A DNA stretch of 37,320 nt from a virus, in IMG/VR virus record IMGVR_UViG_3300029286_003653, positions 1 through 37,320 of that record; one strand, written 5' to 3'. Made by a program: the position numbers and the translations under genes. Shown piece by piece: positions 23,684 to 32,899 of this stretch (within the stretch, counting starts at the first letter, position 1; each line of letters starts with the position of its first letter). The notes under the pieces were generated by a model, which worked only from the letters and a program-made list of their open reading frames with translations, searched no databases and was not told the DNA's origin.

Positions 23684-24823
23684 ATGTTAGTCAGAAAGCG
23701 TCAGTTAGCGGCGAAAATCGAAGGCACAGAAGGTACAGCGGAGACTTTAACCGCAGCCGAAGCCAAATTTTTGGTTTATAACCCCAAGGTTGCACATGAA
23801 ATAGAAATGTTCACCCGGGATCCGGTACGGTCTTCTTTTTCCGGTATGGGTAAAATCGCCGGAAAGAGGCCTGCAGGGCTTTCATTCCGTTTGGAATTGA
23901 GAGGATCCGGCACCAAAACTACTGACCCGGCATGGATAACCCTATTGAAAGGCTGTGGATTTGAATCAAACGTCCTTAAGTCTATCAATATCGGCGCGAT
24001 TACCGGAGGTCCTTTTCAGCATGGCGAAACTATTACCGGCGGGACATCAGCCGGAAAAGGACGCGTGATTTTTAATACAGCCACCGGTGCAACTAAGGTT
24101 TACTACGTAGTTATTTCCGGAGTACTTCAAACCGGCGAAGTGCTTACCGGAGGCATTTCCGCGGCAACATCCACATCTTCAGGTGCTCCAGTAACTGAGG
24201 GGCAAGAATATAGGCCAATTAGCACTAACGTATCATCGTTAACGTTGGGATGTTATGAAGATGGTGTGCTTAAATTAATCAAGGGCGCCCGCGGTAATGT
24301 GAAATTTGGTTTTAAGAGTGGTGAACCGGTAATGCTTGATTTTAGCTTCCAAGGGGTTGAGGCGGGGATTACAGATGTTGCTTTATTGACCGCTATCTCC
24401 CACGAGACGCAAAAACCGCCTTCTTTGTTGTCGGCGACCTTGTTACTCGACGCTTATGCCGCTCGAATAGGAGAGATGAATATCAGTGTTAATAATACCC
24501 TGGCCGCCAGGGACGACATAAATGATAGTCGTGGTCTTCTGTCTTTCCAGATTACAGATCGAAACATATCTGGTGAGCTTAATCCGGAGATGGTTACTGT
24601 GGCCACATACGATTTTTTCACGAAGTTTTTTGGCAATACAGATATTACGCTTGCACTTAATGCGGGCGCGGCGACCGGAAATATGTTTAAGTTCTATTCA
24701 CCGCGGCTACAGATCACAAAGATTAATGATGAGGACAGGGAAGGGCTGCAATTGGCCAAGTGCTCCTTTGATTTGAATGGTAGCGTTAACGGGGAAGACG
24801 AGTTTAGTTTTGTTCAACTTTAA
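23684..24823 (+). CDS. Major tail tube protein with inserted beta domain
   Basis: This 379-residue protein is the likely tail tube subunit. It begins VRKRQLAAKIEGTEGTAETL as in many siphovirus tube proteins, and the core resumes in LTLGCYEDGVLKLIKGARGNVKFGFKSGEPVMLDFSFQGVEA. An insertion at about 101-172 holds two copies of a hairpin word (FQHGETITGGTSAGKG, LQTGEVLTGGISAATS), probably an exposed domain on the tail surface. It has an AAGGAGG site. It stands in the usual order: terminator, tube, chaperones, tape measure. Confidence 0.85.
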   Translation: MLVRKRQLAAKIEGTEGTAETLTAAEAKFLVYNPKVAHEIEMFTRDPVRSSFSGMGKIAGKRPAGLSFRLELRGSGTKTTDPAWITLLKGCGFESNVLKSINIGAITGGPFQHGETITGGTSAGKGRVIFNTATGATKVYYVVISGVLQTGEVLTGGISAATSTSSGAPVTEGQEYRPISTNVSSLTLGCYEDGVLKLIKGARGNVKFGFKSGEPVMLDFSFQGVEAGITDVALLTAISHETQKPPSLLSATLLLDAYAARIGEMNISVNNTLAARDDINDSRGLLSFQITDRNISGELNPEMVTVATYDFFTKFFGNTDITLALNAGAATGNMFKFYSPRLQITKINDEDREGLQLAKCSFDLNGSVNGEDEFSFVQL

Positions 24824-24839
24824 TTGAGGAGGTAGAGAA

Positions 24840-25265
24840 ATGTTGACTGGAATAAATATATACGAATCAAAGCCCTATGTTTCAAAGTATGATCCGGACA
24901 AAAGCAACCCCACGACTTTTCACATTGGGGCACTGGATCCATTTTTGAGATCTTATATAGAGGATCAAACAACCTCTTTGAAGATCAGTTCAAAGAACCC
25001 CAACGACATGGCGGAGGCGAATATTTTAGTAAGCAAGCGCGGCATATTGGCGATTAAATTCGGAATGCGCGGACTTGATAATTTTACAGATCCTCAGACA
25101 CAGAAGCCGGTCAAATTCGAAACCATCAGCACTTCTATAAATGGCAAGAATTTCCCCGCAGTTTCTGATGAAATAATAAGGATGATGCCTAAGGACCTGA
25201 TCGACGAATTGGCGGAGGTTATTCTTTCGGCTAATAAATTGACTGAGGAAGAATCAAAAAACTGA
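24840..25265 (+). CDS. Tail assembly chaperone, G-like
   Basis: This 141-residue protein lies between tail tube and tape measure, where lambda gpG is found. It should coat the tape measure during tube assembly. It has a GAGGAGG site. The last codons are TCA AAA AAC TGA, which contain a canonical -1 slippery heptamer at 25256-25262. A ribosome slipping there would pass the stop and continue into the next frame, giving a 250-residue G-GT fusion. The sequence itself is mixed alpha/beta with a helical C-terminus (DLIDELAEVILSANKL). Confidence 0.82.
   Translation: MLTGINIYESKPYVSKYDPDKSNPTTFHIGALDPFLRSYIEDQTTSLKISSKNPNDMAEANILVSKRGILAIKFGMRGLDNFTDPQTQKPVKFETISTSINGKNFPAVSDEIIRMMPKDLIDELAEVILSANKLTEEESKN
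25256..25262 (+). promoter_or_regulatory. Programmed -1 ribosomal frameshift site (A AAA AAC)
   Basis: The heptamer has the form X XXY YYZ in the reading frame of the upstream gene and lies directly before its stop codon. After slipping, reading goes on CTG ATC ATG GCA, exactly in frame with the gene at 25268, which has no ribosome site of its own. Confidence 0.85.
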
Positions 25266-25267
25266 TC

Positions 25268-25591
25268 ATGGCAGTTCAGGTTATGGATGCCGGACTGGAT
25301 TGCCGCAGATGTACCAATGATCAAAAGATTGAACGCGGGTGTGAACAAGATTCACCGATACCCGGATTTTGGAAGTTTGATGATTTCGAAACAAGTCGAT
25401 GTCCGGTAAAGCTGATAACTAAGGTAAGCGTTAAATTATTAGAAGCATTTTTATATTTTAAGCAAGGGTATTTGCCGAATGCCGGGGGATGGATGGATCA
25501 ACCGGCAAAATTATTTGAGGCACTCGAAGTAATCGAAACGGAAATACTTAAGATCCGGGACAAGAAGGAAAAGGAAGATGCCCACCAATAG
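25268..25591 (+). CDS. Tail assembly chaperone T-like part, made by -1 frameshift
   Basis: This 107-codon frame (109 with the two read before the ATG) is probably expressed mainly as the C-terminal part of the frameshift product. No ribosome site precedes the ATG at 25268. Cysteines occur in the first half (CRRCTNDQKIERGCEQ, then C after about 40 residues), suggesting a small metal-binding knuckle. The second half contains SVKLLEAFLYFKQGYLPNAGGWMDQPAKLFEALEVIETEIL, typical of phage T-region proteins that bind tail tube subunits. The gene overlaps the tape measure start by 14 bp. Confidence 0.78.
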   Translation: MAVQVMDAGLDCRRCTNDQKIERGCEQDSPIPGFWKFDDFETSRCPVKLITKVSVKLLEAFLYFKQGYLPNAGGWMDQPAKLFEALEVIETEILKIRDKKEKEDAHQ

Positions 25592-27071
25592 AGAATTAGA
25601 AATAATAATGAAGCTTAAGGACGAGATTTCCAAGAAACTTCAGGGTATTGAGGGCGGATTGCGTAAGTTTTCTAATTCTGCCCGTGATCTGGGGCAAACC
25701 TTGAGATCTACCGGCAAGGAGATGTCCCAACTGGGGAGTGTTACAACAATGCTGGGGGCGAGTATTACGGGGCCTATGCTGCTTGCGTTTAAGAATGCAG
25801 AGCAATATTCAGCCTCGGTATCTACCCAGATACAGCGCATGAAAGGCGCAACCTTACAGTTTCAAATATCCGTAGCCAATGCTTTGGTTCCTATAATGGA
25901 GAAATTTACCAACATTCTAGGTAATTTATTAAATGCCTGGAATGACCTGGGGCTGGTGGTACAGCAGCAGATAGTTCAAGGTGCGTTTATGGTTGGAACC
26001 TTTCTTACCATGGCCGGGGGGGCTGTTTGGCTTATCGGAAAATTAACGGCATTGACCGGTACAGTTATTGATTTGGGCGCTAAATTCTTAGGCCTCATGC
26101 TTGCCAATATCCCGCTTACTATCATTATTATATCCGTCACAATTCTTATCGCATTAATGTTTAAATTTAAGGCCGTGGCTGATGTGGTGATGAGCACGCT
26201 AGAAGTATTATTCTTATTCTTTATGAACGGCGTTGAGGCTATCCGGTTAGTTTTTTCGCGCGCCATCGCTTTTATCTTAGGAGGACTTGAGAAATTATAC
26301 ACGGTGCTTGGTAAGATTCCCGGGCCGATGGGAAAGATGTACCAGTCTATTGCCGCAGGAGTAAAAAAAGCGCGCGAGGAATTAGATAAATTTGGTAACC
26401 AAGCCTTACCCAATATTGAGAGGAATACTAAAAAAATAGGTCAAATATTCTCTACCGGCGAAGGCGACTGGTCCCGGGGATTTGATAACTTGAAAGAGGG
26501 GATTAGCGGAGCTGCTGATTGGCTTGGAAAATTGGGTAATAAATTTACCGACATAAAAACAACCATATATGATTGGGGAATGGCCGTAAAAGACATTGTG
26601 CGGAATCTCGCCCAAGGTATGGAAACGGCAATGTCGGATCTATTTTTTAATATTATTACGGGTAAATTTGATGAACTGGGAAAGATTCTGTCTGACTTTG
26701 GAAACCAAATGCTCAAGATGATCGTTCAGGTTTTAATGAAGATGATTTTAATAAACACTGTTGGGCAGATTGGACTGGGGAGCTATGGGAAACTTGCTCA
26801 ATATTTTCATAGCGGAGGTATAGTCCGGGCACACAGTGGTTTAGCGGTGGATGAGGTGCCGATTATAGCGCAAACAGGTGAAAGGATATTATCCAGGTCT
26901 CAGAATGCCGAATACGAGAAAGGTGGCGGCAAGCAAGCGCCAACAGTGGTGGTTATACAGGCGTGGGATACTCAAGATATCATGCGTAACCGCAAGTCAA
27001 TCGAAGGGGTCATAATCAATGCGCTAAAAAACAATTCCGGCGTAAGAGGGGCGGTTAAAACCTATGGCTAA
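25578..27071 (+). CDS. Tape measure protein
   Basis: This 497-residue protein sets tail length and probably leaves the tube during DNA injection. The N-terminal part is amphipathic and helical (MKLKDEISKKLQGIEGGLRK). Three long hydrophobic stretches lie at about 130-160, 175-200 and 205-235. A helical part follows, and the C-terminus has the common ending YFHSGGIVRAHSGLAVDEVPIIAQTGERILSRSQ. At the usual 1.5 angstrom per residue it predicts a tail of about 75 nm, short for a siphovirus. No lytic domain is seen within it. The gene begins before the T-like frame ends. Confidence 0.9.
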   Translation: MPTNRELEIIMKLKDEISKKLQGIEGGLRKFSNSARDLGQTLRSTGKEMSQLGSVTTMLGASITGPMLLAFKNAEQYSASVSTQIQRMKGATLQFQISVANALVPIMEKFTNILGNLLNAWNDLGLVVQQQIVQGAFMVGTFLTMAGGAVWLIGKLTALTGTVIDLGAKFLGLMLANIPLTIIIISVTILIALMFKFKAVADVVMSTLEVLFLFFMNGVEAIRLVFSRAIAFILGGLEKLYTVLGKIPGPMGKMYQSIAAGVKKAREELDKFGNQALPNIERNTKKIGQIFSTGEGDWSRGFDNLKEGISGAADWLGKLGNKFTDIKTTIYDWGMAVKDIVRNLAQGMETAMSDLFFNIITGKFDELGKILSDFGNQMLKMIVQVLMKMILINTVGQIGLGSYGKLAQYFHSGGIVRAHSGLAVDEVPIIAQTGERILSRSQNAEYEKGGGKQAPTVVVIQAWDTQDIMRNRKSIEGVIINALKNNSGVRGAVKTYG

Positions 27072-27405
27072 CGATCTGATTCTAAAACCGGATTATGTAT
27101 TCGATGAAAACCCCCAGTATAAAACTTTGATTTCCCAGTTTGAGAATGGGGCAGAACAACGCCGCGCAAAGCGGTCGAGCGCTATTACGGAGTATAGGTT
27201 AGTTTATAAAAACAGAACCGCAACTGACCTGGGAACCATAACAACCCTATTTAATAGCAAAAAAGGCGCCCTAACCTCGTTTACCTGGACACATCCCATC
27301 AGCGCTTCAACATTAACGGTAAGGTTTAAGGAAGATAGCTTAACCTATAGCAACACGAGCTATGGGCTATATGATTTTGAATTTACATTGATAAGTATTT
27401 TATAA
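27064..27405 (+). CDS. Minor tail protein (gpM-like)
   Basis: This 113-residue beta protein starts 8 bp inside the tape measure gene. SRTSAI-like patterns (AKRSSAITEYRLVYKNRTATDL), the loop FNSKKGALTSFTWTHP and the final strand GLYDFEFTLISIL agree with lambda gpM-type distal tail proteins, which follow the tape measure and join the tail tip. It is identified by order and fold pattern. Confidence 0.78.
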   Translation: MANDLILKPDYVFDENPQYKTLISQFENGAEQRRAKRSSAITEYRLVYKNRTATDLGTITTLFNSKKGALTSFTWTHPISASTLTVRFKEDSLTYSNTSYGLYDFEFTLISIL

Positions 27406-27407
27406 CC

Positions 27408-28016
27408 ATGTACACACAAAACAGTACTTTTAAGTCAGAGAAAAACAAGCCATCCAATCAACCAATATATCTTTATTCTATCGAAAGTTATAACGGCAGC
27501 TCCGATCTAAACCTTGCCGAATGGGATACCGATATTACCTACGACGGCGTAACCTATACCAAGTTCCCCATTAAACACGATGAAATAGGCGAGAATTCGC
27601 AAGGCGAGATTGATAATTTTAGGGTGACAGTTGCCAATGTTAACCGGGTTATACAAGCATACCTTGAGGGCTATGATTTACGCGGTAAAAAAGTAACCGT
27701 CACATTAGTGTGGGCGAATCAATTAAGCGATACTGATGCAAATATTAAATTTATTTATTACATAGACAATTATACGGCTACGCAAGACGTGGTTGAATTT
27801 GTGTTATCAAGTAAATACGACATCATAGATTTACCTTTACCCACTGGAATTTTTAACCGTAACTATTGCCGGCATAAATTTAAGTCAACGGAGTGTGGAT
27901 ATGCGGGGGCGCAAACCACCTGCGATAAGCGCAAGGCCACCTGCAGGGACACCATGAGCAATATCGCCCGGATCGGTTGTTTTCCTTCAGTGCCAACAGG
28001 AAGATTATTCACATGA
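27408..28016 (+). CDS. Minor tail protein L-like, with cysteine cluster
   Basis: This 202-residue protein matches lambda gpL in place and layout. A beta-rich N-terminal domain (AEWDTDITYDGVTYTKFPI, EIDNFRVTVANVNR) is followed by a C-terminal cysteine region with Cys at 154, 163, 172, 179 and 191 (FNRNYCRHKF, ECGYAG, TTCDKRKATCR). In lambda gpL such cysteines bind an iron-sulfur cluster, and the same is expected here. No ribosome site stands before the ATG, which follows the previous stop by two bases. The 3' end overlaps the peptidase gene as ATGA. Confidence 0.88.
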   Translation: MYTQNSTFKSEKNKPSNQPIYLYSIESYNGSSDLNLAEWDTDITYDGVTYTKFPIKHDEIGENSQGEIDNFRVTVANVNRVIQAYLEGYDLRGKKVTVTLVWANQLSDTDANIKFIYYIDNYTATQDVVEFVLSSKYDIIDLPLPTGIFNRNYCRHKFKSTECGYAGAQTTCDKRKATCRDTMSNIARIGCFPSVPTGRLFT

Positions 28017-28420
28017 TGACAGAACAAGATATTATTACGCGTTATTTGGGCGTGCCATATAAGCATCAGGGGCGGGACTTATCGGGCATTGATTGTTATG
28101 GATTAGTGATTGCCATATACGCCGACTTGGGAATTAAATTATTCGACATTGAAGAAGATTATACCCCTGATTGGAGCTGGAAAAATAAGAATTACTTTTT
28201 AGAGAACGCGCATAAGGATTGGCAAGAGGTACACATGGCGCAGATTCTCGATGTAGCTACTTTTAAGAACGGCAAGGACGTAATGAACCACGCTGGAATA
28301 ATGCTTGATGGTGATAGGTTTATAAGCGCATGCAAAATGGGGGTAGTTGTTTGTAGGGTAAGTGCGCCAAAATGGCAAAAGAGATTTTGCGGATCTTATA
28401 GATATAAAGGATTAATTTAA
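28013..28420 (+). CDS. NlpC/P60 tail peptidase (gpK-like)
   Basis: This 135-residue cysteine peptidase probably cuts cell-wall peptides during entry. The catalytic Cys is C28 in LSGIDCYGLV, and the His is H93 in MNHAGIMLDG. Lambda gpK also has an N-terminal JAB metallopeptidase domain; it is missing here. The start at 28013 overlaps the previous stop, and the next codon is also ATG; an upstream in-frame ATG at 27977 lies deep in the L-like gene. It directly precedes the tail tip gene, as K precedes I and J. Confidence 0.87.
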   Translation: MMTEQDIITRYLGVPYKHQGRDLSGIDCYGLVIAIYADLGIKLFDIEEDYTPDWSWKNKNYFLENAHKDWQEVHMAQILDVATFKNGKDVMNHAGIMLDGDRFISACKMGVVVCRVSAPKWQKRFCGSYRYKGLI

Positions 28421-31400
28421 ATGATACTTTTAAAATACATACCCAGCATACTTAAAGACGAAGGACGCATAGCCCAAGAGTTGCCTTTTGTTGCGGATAA
28501 GACCCTGCAAGAATATCTTGCCGAAACAGGGTTTGAGTTAAACGAAAGCAAGGTTATTGTTACCGGGGAGGTGGCAAAAGATTTTTCCGCTACGCTTAAA
28601 GATGGCGATGAGGTTATTGTTACCCCGGAGATAAAAATACCAGCCGCATTTTTTGTTTGGTTGGGTTTTTCTGCTGCAACCGCGGCAACCTTAGCAGGTA
28701 TATCGGTTGCTGTTGGATGGGCACTTACAATTCTATCCTTAGCATACTCCATTTATTCATATTGCCAAAAACCAAAAACACCTAACTTTGGAACTACCGG
28801 AGATGGACTTGATGAGGGGTCGCCCACGTATGGATGGGACGGGATAACCAATACCCAGGATGTCGGAGTTCCGATACCGGTGGTCTATGGTGAGCATAGG
28901 GTAGGCGGGAATATCATTAACCAGTTTATCCGCACAGACGGCGATAAGGAATATCTTAATATGCTCCTTGCTTTGAGTGAAGGAGAAATCGAAAGCATAG
29001 ATTCCATTGAAATAAACCAAAACCCGTCAACGAATTTCGACGGCATAATTTTAACGAAGAGATATGGCACCAACGCACAGGCACAGATAGCAAACTTTAA
29101 TGACAGCCACGACTTAAAAACACTTAGTGTTAACCTTACGCAAAACAATGCTTATGTTTACACTACAGTGAATACAGATATAACCGCCTTTGAATTAAAA
29201 CTTACTTGCGTGGGGGGATTATTCCAGCAGGGCAGTGGCGGTGCGTTAGAAAGCTGGGCGGTAACTTATAAAGTCGAATATAAGCTGCATACCGATGGGA
29301 GCTATATAGATCTGGGATCTACTACCATAGACGGTAAATCGCGCACAGATTTAAGGCGCGTATTCCGTAAGGCCGACCTTGTAGCAGGACAATACGATAT
29401 TAGGATCACACGTACGTCTGATGATAGCAGTTTAGATCCGATGAGGCAGGGGGATCTTTACTTTAAGGGCGTTGATGAAATAGCTCAAGATGAACCGCTC
29501 ATCTATCCTAATTTAGCCTTATTAGGGGTAGAAGCACTAGCCACGGATCAGTTAAACGGCAGTACACCCACCATTACCTCTTTAGTTAAGGGAAGGAAGG
29601 TGAGTATTCCGGCTGTATTGACTGCGTTAGGCGGTGATGCGGTTGCGTGGGACCTGTATTATTGGGACAGCGTAAATAGTCTATTTAAACTATTAGCCGA
29701 TAACACGGCATTGTATTGGGATGGGGCTACCTACACAACCGCATATTCCGCTAATCCGATATGGTGTTTAAAAGACTTGCTTTCCAATACGCGATACGGA
29801 TTAGGTGATTATATAACCACTTCAATGATGGATACGACGCAGTTATTGGAGATGGCATTATATTGCGAAGAAAATGTAAGTGATGGCGATGGAGGATATG
29901 AGAAGCGCTTTCGGATGGACGTAGTCATAGATAGCAGCACAAAGGCAATTGACATGATCACTCAATTAGCCGGAACATTCAGATGTTTTACTTTTTATTC
30001 CGGCGGCGCGATCAAGTTAAAGATAGACAAGGCCGAAAGCCCTGTCCAGATGTTCGGGATGGGAAATATTATATCTGAAAGCTTTATCCAGTCATGGAAG
30101 TCTATCAAGGAAATCCCGAACGTGATCGAAGTCCAATTTATGAATAAGGATTTTAATTATAAGCAAGAAACTATTGCGGTAATGGATGAGGTATCTATTG
30201 CCGCGGGTGATCCAATTCGCAAGAAATCATTGCGTTTGTTCTGCACGCGCATCAGCCAGGCGGTAAGAGAAGGCAAGTACGCGCTCAATGTAGCCAAGTG
30301 TATCCAGCGCACAGTCACGCTTAAGGCTGGAATTGACGCTATTGCTTGCCAGGCCGGAGATATCATAAATGTGGCCCACGATGTGCCACAATGGGGTTTT
30401 AGTGGGAGGGTGCAAGAAGGGAGTACCACAACTAAGGTTAAGTTAGATCAGCCAATTACTATAACCGCGGGGAAGACATATAAAATACGGGTACGCTTTG
30501 CTGACGATACGCAGGTAGAAAAAACGGTGAGTGATGAGGCTGGCACTTATACGGAGGTAAATGTATCAAGTGCCTTTGCTAATGCGCCCGCGAGCTACGA
30601 TGTTTATTCTTTTGGGGAGGAGAATAAGGTTGTGGCGCCTTACAGAATAATATCAATGAGGCGGGCAGAGAATAGCGAGGTTGAGATCATCGCGCTAGAA
30701 TACGATGCTGACGTCTATGACACCGATACAATACTATTGCCGGATAACAACTATTCCGCGCTGTCTTTTACCATACCGCCAGTAGAGAACCTGACACTAA
30801 CCGAGAGCGTAATCACCTTAAATGATGGTTCAATTGAAAACGCAATAGATGTTTGGTTTACGAAGCCGCTAGTTACCGGATATGTCCTCAAGCGATATAA
30901 CAGGGCCCGGATATATTTGTCTGATAATGCAGGGGCATCCTATTCATATAGAGGCGAAACAACCGCGGAGAGTTTTAAAATCCAGGGTGGTTTAATCAAC
31001 GCAACTTACAAAGTTTTGGTTGTGTCGGTTTCAGACAGTAATGTGGAAAATGCCAGAAGCGCCAGCCCTTCAGCATCAATTACTTTGGTGGGCAAGGATT
31101 CAAATCCCAATGACGTTACTAATTTTGTATACACTTTCCTTAATGCCCTTGTTTTTGCTTGGGATAAGAATACAGACAAGGATCTCCTGGGTTATGAAAT
31201 AAGAGATGCAAACTCAAACTGGGGAGTTCAAAACGCTAACCTTATCTACCGCGGCCTTGCAAACACATTTACAGTAGTTGCGCCTGCGTCAAGGGCCCCT
31301 GCAACCTATTATATTTGCGCTTTTGATACATCAGGCAATTACTCAGCCACTCCCGCGAGTGTTACCCCAACCAACGCTGCACCCTCAGCGCCGTCAATAG

Positions 31401-32605
31401 CAGCCACACAATGGTTTGGATATGCAAAGATAGAATGGACTGATAGCGTAGATACGGATTTGAGGTATTACGAGGTTTATAAATCCAACACTAACGCTTG
31501 GGCCGGAGAGGAAACATTAGAGGCAAGAATATCCGGGAAGATGGTCACTGTCCAGGGGAATGCGCCGGTTGACGCGGTTGCGGCTTCACCTGACAGCACA
31601 AGTATAACGGACGCTGCCTTAATCGGCAAAGGAGTTAATTACTTCGTTGGGGACGTCTTACTGCAAACAAGCGGAACATATATCGGACAAGAAGCGATAG
31701 TAACCGCTTTTAATAATGCGACAGGACAGGTTTCAGTGGCCAGCTGGCCGTCCGGGACGCCCACTGCCCTCGATAAATTTGTTATAAAGGACAGGGCATA
31801 CTATAAGGTTAGGGGTGCGGATACTTATGGCCCGGGTAATTTTTCTTCCGCGGTAACGATTAACTTTACCCCTCTAACTGCATCTGAAATAGGGGATGCG
31901 ATAATCTCTGCACGCAAACTTATTGCCGGAGAGTTAATAACCTTGTCCGCTCAGATAAAAGATTTAATAGTAACCAACGCCAAAATAAGTGATTTGGATG
32001 GCGGAAAAATAACGGCGCAGTCAATAACGCTTTCAAAGCTCGCATCGGAAGCCGTGCCTCCAAAAACATACTATCAAGACGACGCGCCAACGACAGGAAT
32101 GAATGAAGGTGATTATTGGATCGATACAAACGATAGCAATAAACTTTATGTCTATCAGAGTTCGGCATGGGTAGTAATATCACAAAGCGGCGGCGGAGGT
32201 GGGATAACTGTTTTTAAACAGGCCGCTATTCCTGTTTCTTTGTCCATCGCCGACTTGTGGATAGATACCGACGACAGCGATAAGTTATACAGGGCAGCAA
32301 GTGTCGGTGCAGATCAAATTGCATCCGGGGAGTGGGAATTGATAAACGCGGCAACTGCTACCGGCTGGGCTCACGGTTCTGATATCACCAAGATTGACGG
32401 CGGGAAGATTTATACGGATTCCATTACCGCCGATAAGATAAATGTCAATCAATTGGACGCGTTATCGACGAACACCGGAACATTAACGGTTGACGAGTCT
32501 ATCAGCGTGGGCGCGGGAAGAATTGTAATAGATGGCGCTAATAATATCATTAAAGTTTATGACAACAGCGCTAATCTTAGAGTTGAATTAGGAGACCTTC
32601 CTTAA
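28421..32605 (+). CDS. Tail tip/host specificity protein J with N-terminal gpI-like domain
   Basis: This 1394-residue central tail fibre recognises the host. Residues 1-70 look like the ubiquitin-type beta-grasp of tail assembly protein I (LQEYLAETGFELNESKVIVTG, LKDGDEVIVTPEI), and 74-113 are two hydrophobic segments as in gpI. From about 130 the gpJ core begins (GVPIPVVYGEHRVGGNIINQ). About 780-1000 holds fibronectin-III-like domains. Near the C-terminus come two copies of a DYWIDTNDSNKLYVYQ / DLWIDTDDSDKLYRAA module and the final ISVGAGRIVIDGANNIIKVYD. It has an AAAGG site ten bases upstream. The fusion replaces separate I and J genes. Confidence 0.88.
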   Translation: MILLKYIPSILKDEGRIAQELPFVADKTLQEYLAETGFELNESKVIVTGEVAKDFSATLKDGDEVIVTPEIKIPAAFFVWLGFSAATAATLAGISVAVGWALTILSLAYSIYSYCQKPKTPNFGTTGDGLDEGSPTYGWDGITNTQDVGVPIPVVYGEHRVGGNIINQFIRTDGDKEYLNMLLALSEGEIESIDSIEINQNPSTNFDGIILTKRYGTNAQAQIANFNDSHDLKTLSVNLTQNNAYVYTTVNTDITAFELKLTCVGGLFQQGSGGALESWAVTYKVEYKLHTDGSYIDLGSTTIDGKSRTDLRRVFRKADLVAGQYDIRITRTSDDSSLDPMRQGDLYFKGVDEIAQDEPLIYPNLALLGVEALATDQLNGSTPTITSLVKGRKVSIPAVLTALGGDAVAWDLYYWDSVNSLFKLLADNTALYWDGATYTTAYSANPIWCLKDLLSNTRYGLGDYITTSMMDTTQLLEMALYCEENVSDGDGGYEKRFRMDVVIDSSTKAIDMITQLAGTFRCFTFYSGGAIKLKIDKAESPVQMFGMGNIISESFIQSWKSIKEIPNVIEVQFMNKDFNYKQETIAVMDEVSIAAGDPIRKKSLRLFCTRISQAVREGKYALNVAKCIQRTVTLKAGIDAIACQAGDIINVAHDVPQWGFSGRVQEGSTTTKVKLDQPITITAGKTYKIRVRFADDTQVEKTVSDEAGTYTEVNVSSAFANAPASYDVYSFGEENKVVAPYRIISMRRAENSEVEIIALEYDADVYDTDTILLPDNNYSALSFTIPPVENLTLTESVITLNDGSIENAIDVWFTKPLVTGYVLKRYNRARIYLSDNAGASYSYRGETTAESFKIQGGLINATYKVLVVSVSDSNVENARSASPSASITLVGKDSNPNDVTNFVYTFLNALVFAWDKNTDKDLLGYEIRDANSNWGVQNANLIYRGLANTFTVVAPASRAPATYYICAFDTSGNYSATPASVTPTNAAPSAPSIAATQWFGYAKIEWTDSVDTDLRYYEVYKSNTNAWAGEETLEARISGKMVTVQGNAPVDAVAASPDSTSITDAALIGKGVNYFVGDVLLQTSGTYIGQEAIVTAFNNATGQVSVASWPSGTPTALDKFVIKDRAYYKVRGADTYGPGNFSSAVTINFTPLTASEIGDAIISARKLIAGELITLSAQIKDLIVTNAKISDLDGGKITAQSITLSKLASEAVPPKTYYQDDAPTTGMNEGDYWIDTNDSNKLYVYQSSAWVVISQSGGGGGITVFKQAAIPVSLSIADLWIDTDDSDKLYRAASVGADQIASGEWELINAATATGWAHGSDITKIDGGKIYTDSITADKINVNQLDALSTNTGTLTVDESISVGAGRIVIDGANNIIKVYDNSANLRVELGDLP

Positions 32606-32892
32606 TGGCTTACGGACTGAGAGTAAAAGATGCGAGTGGGAACGTTAAACTTGATACTTCCCATCGAATATCAAGATTACGATACGTTACTTATGTATCT
32701 GCCGGAGCGTCGGGTAGTGTTGACTTGGCAGACATAGCCGGACTATCTTCGCTGGAATTCGGCATAGCGGTTAACGGGACGGGAGTTTCTCATACTGTGA
32801 CGCGGGCCGGAACTACGATATCTTGGTCACCTAATAACGGGACTAGATTTTCTTCAGCCGACACGCTGGTATACGTTTTTTTATATACTTGA
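32605..32892 (+). CDS. Tail-tip accessory protein with GYGLR domain (95 aa)
   Basis: The start overlaps the stop of the tail fibre gene (TAATG) with GGAG ten bases upstream. The N-terminal 25 residues (AYGLRVKDASGNVKLDTSHR) are the same type of domain found twice in the next protein and in known phage tail proteins of the DUF6453 kind. The rest is beta-rich (SGSVDLADIAGLSSLEFGIAV). It probably binds the tail fibre tip and tunes host range. The family assignment rests on the short motif. Confidence 0.7.
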   Translation: MAYGLRVKDASGNVKLDTSHRISRLRYVTYVSAGASGSVDLADIAGLSSLEFGIAVNGTGVSHTVTRAGTTISWSPNNGTRFSSADTLVYVFLYT

Positions 32893-32899
32893 GGTAAAT

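Noticed and set aside
25976-26413. 145-codon minus-strand frame opposite the tape measure gene
   Set aside because: It is fully inside a well supported gene and shows no domain or ribosome site.
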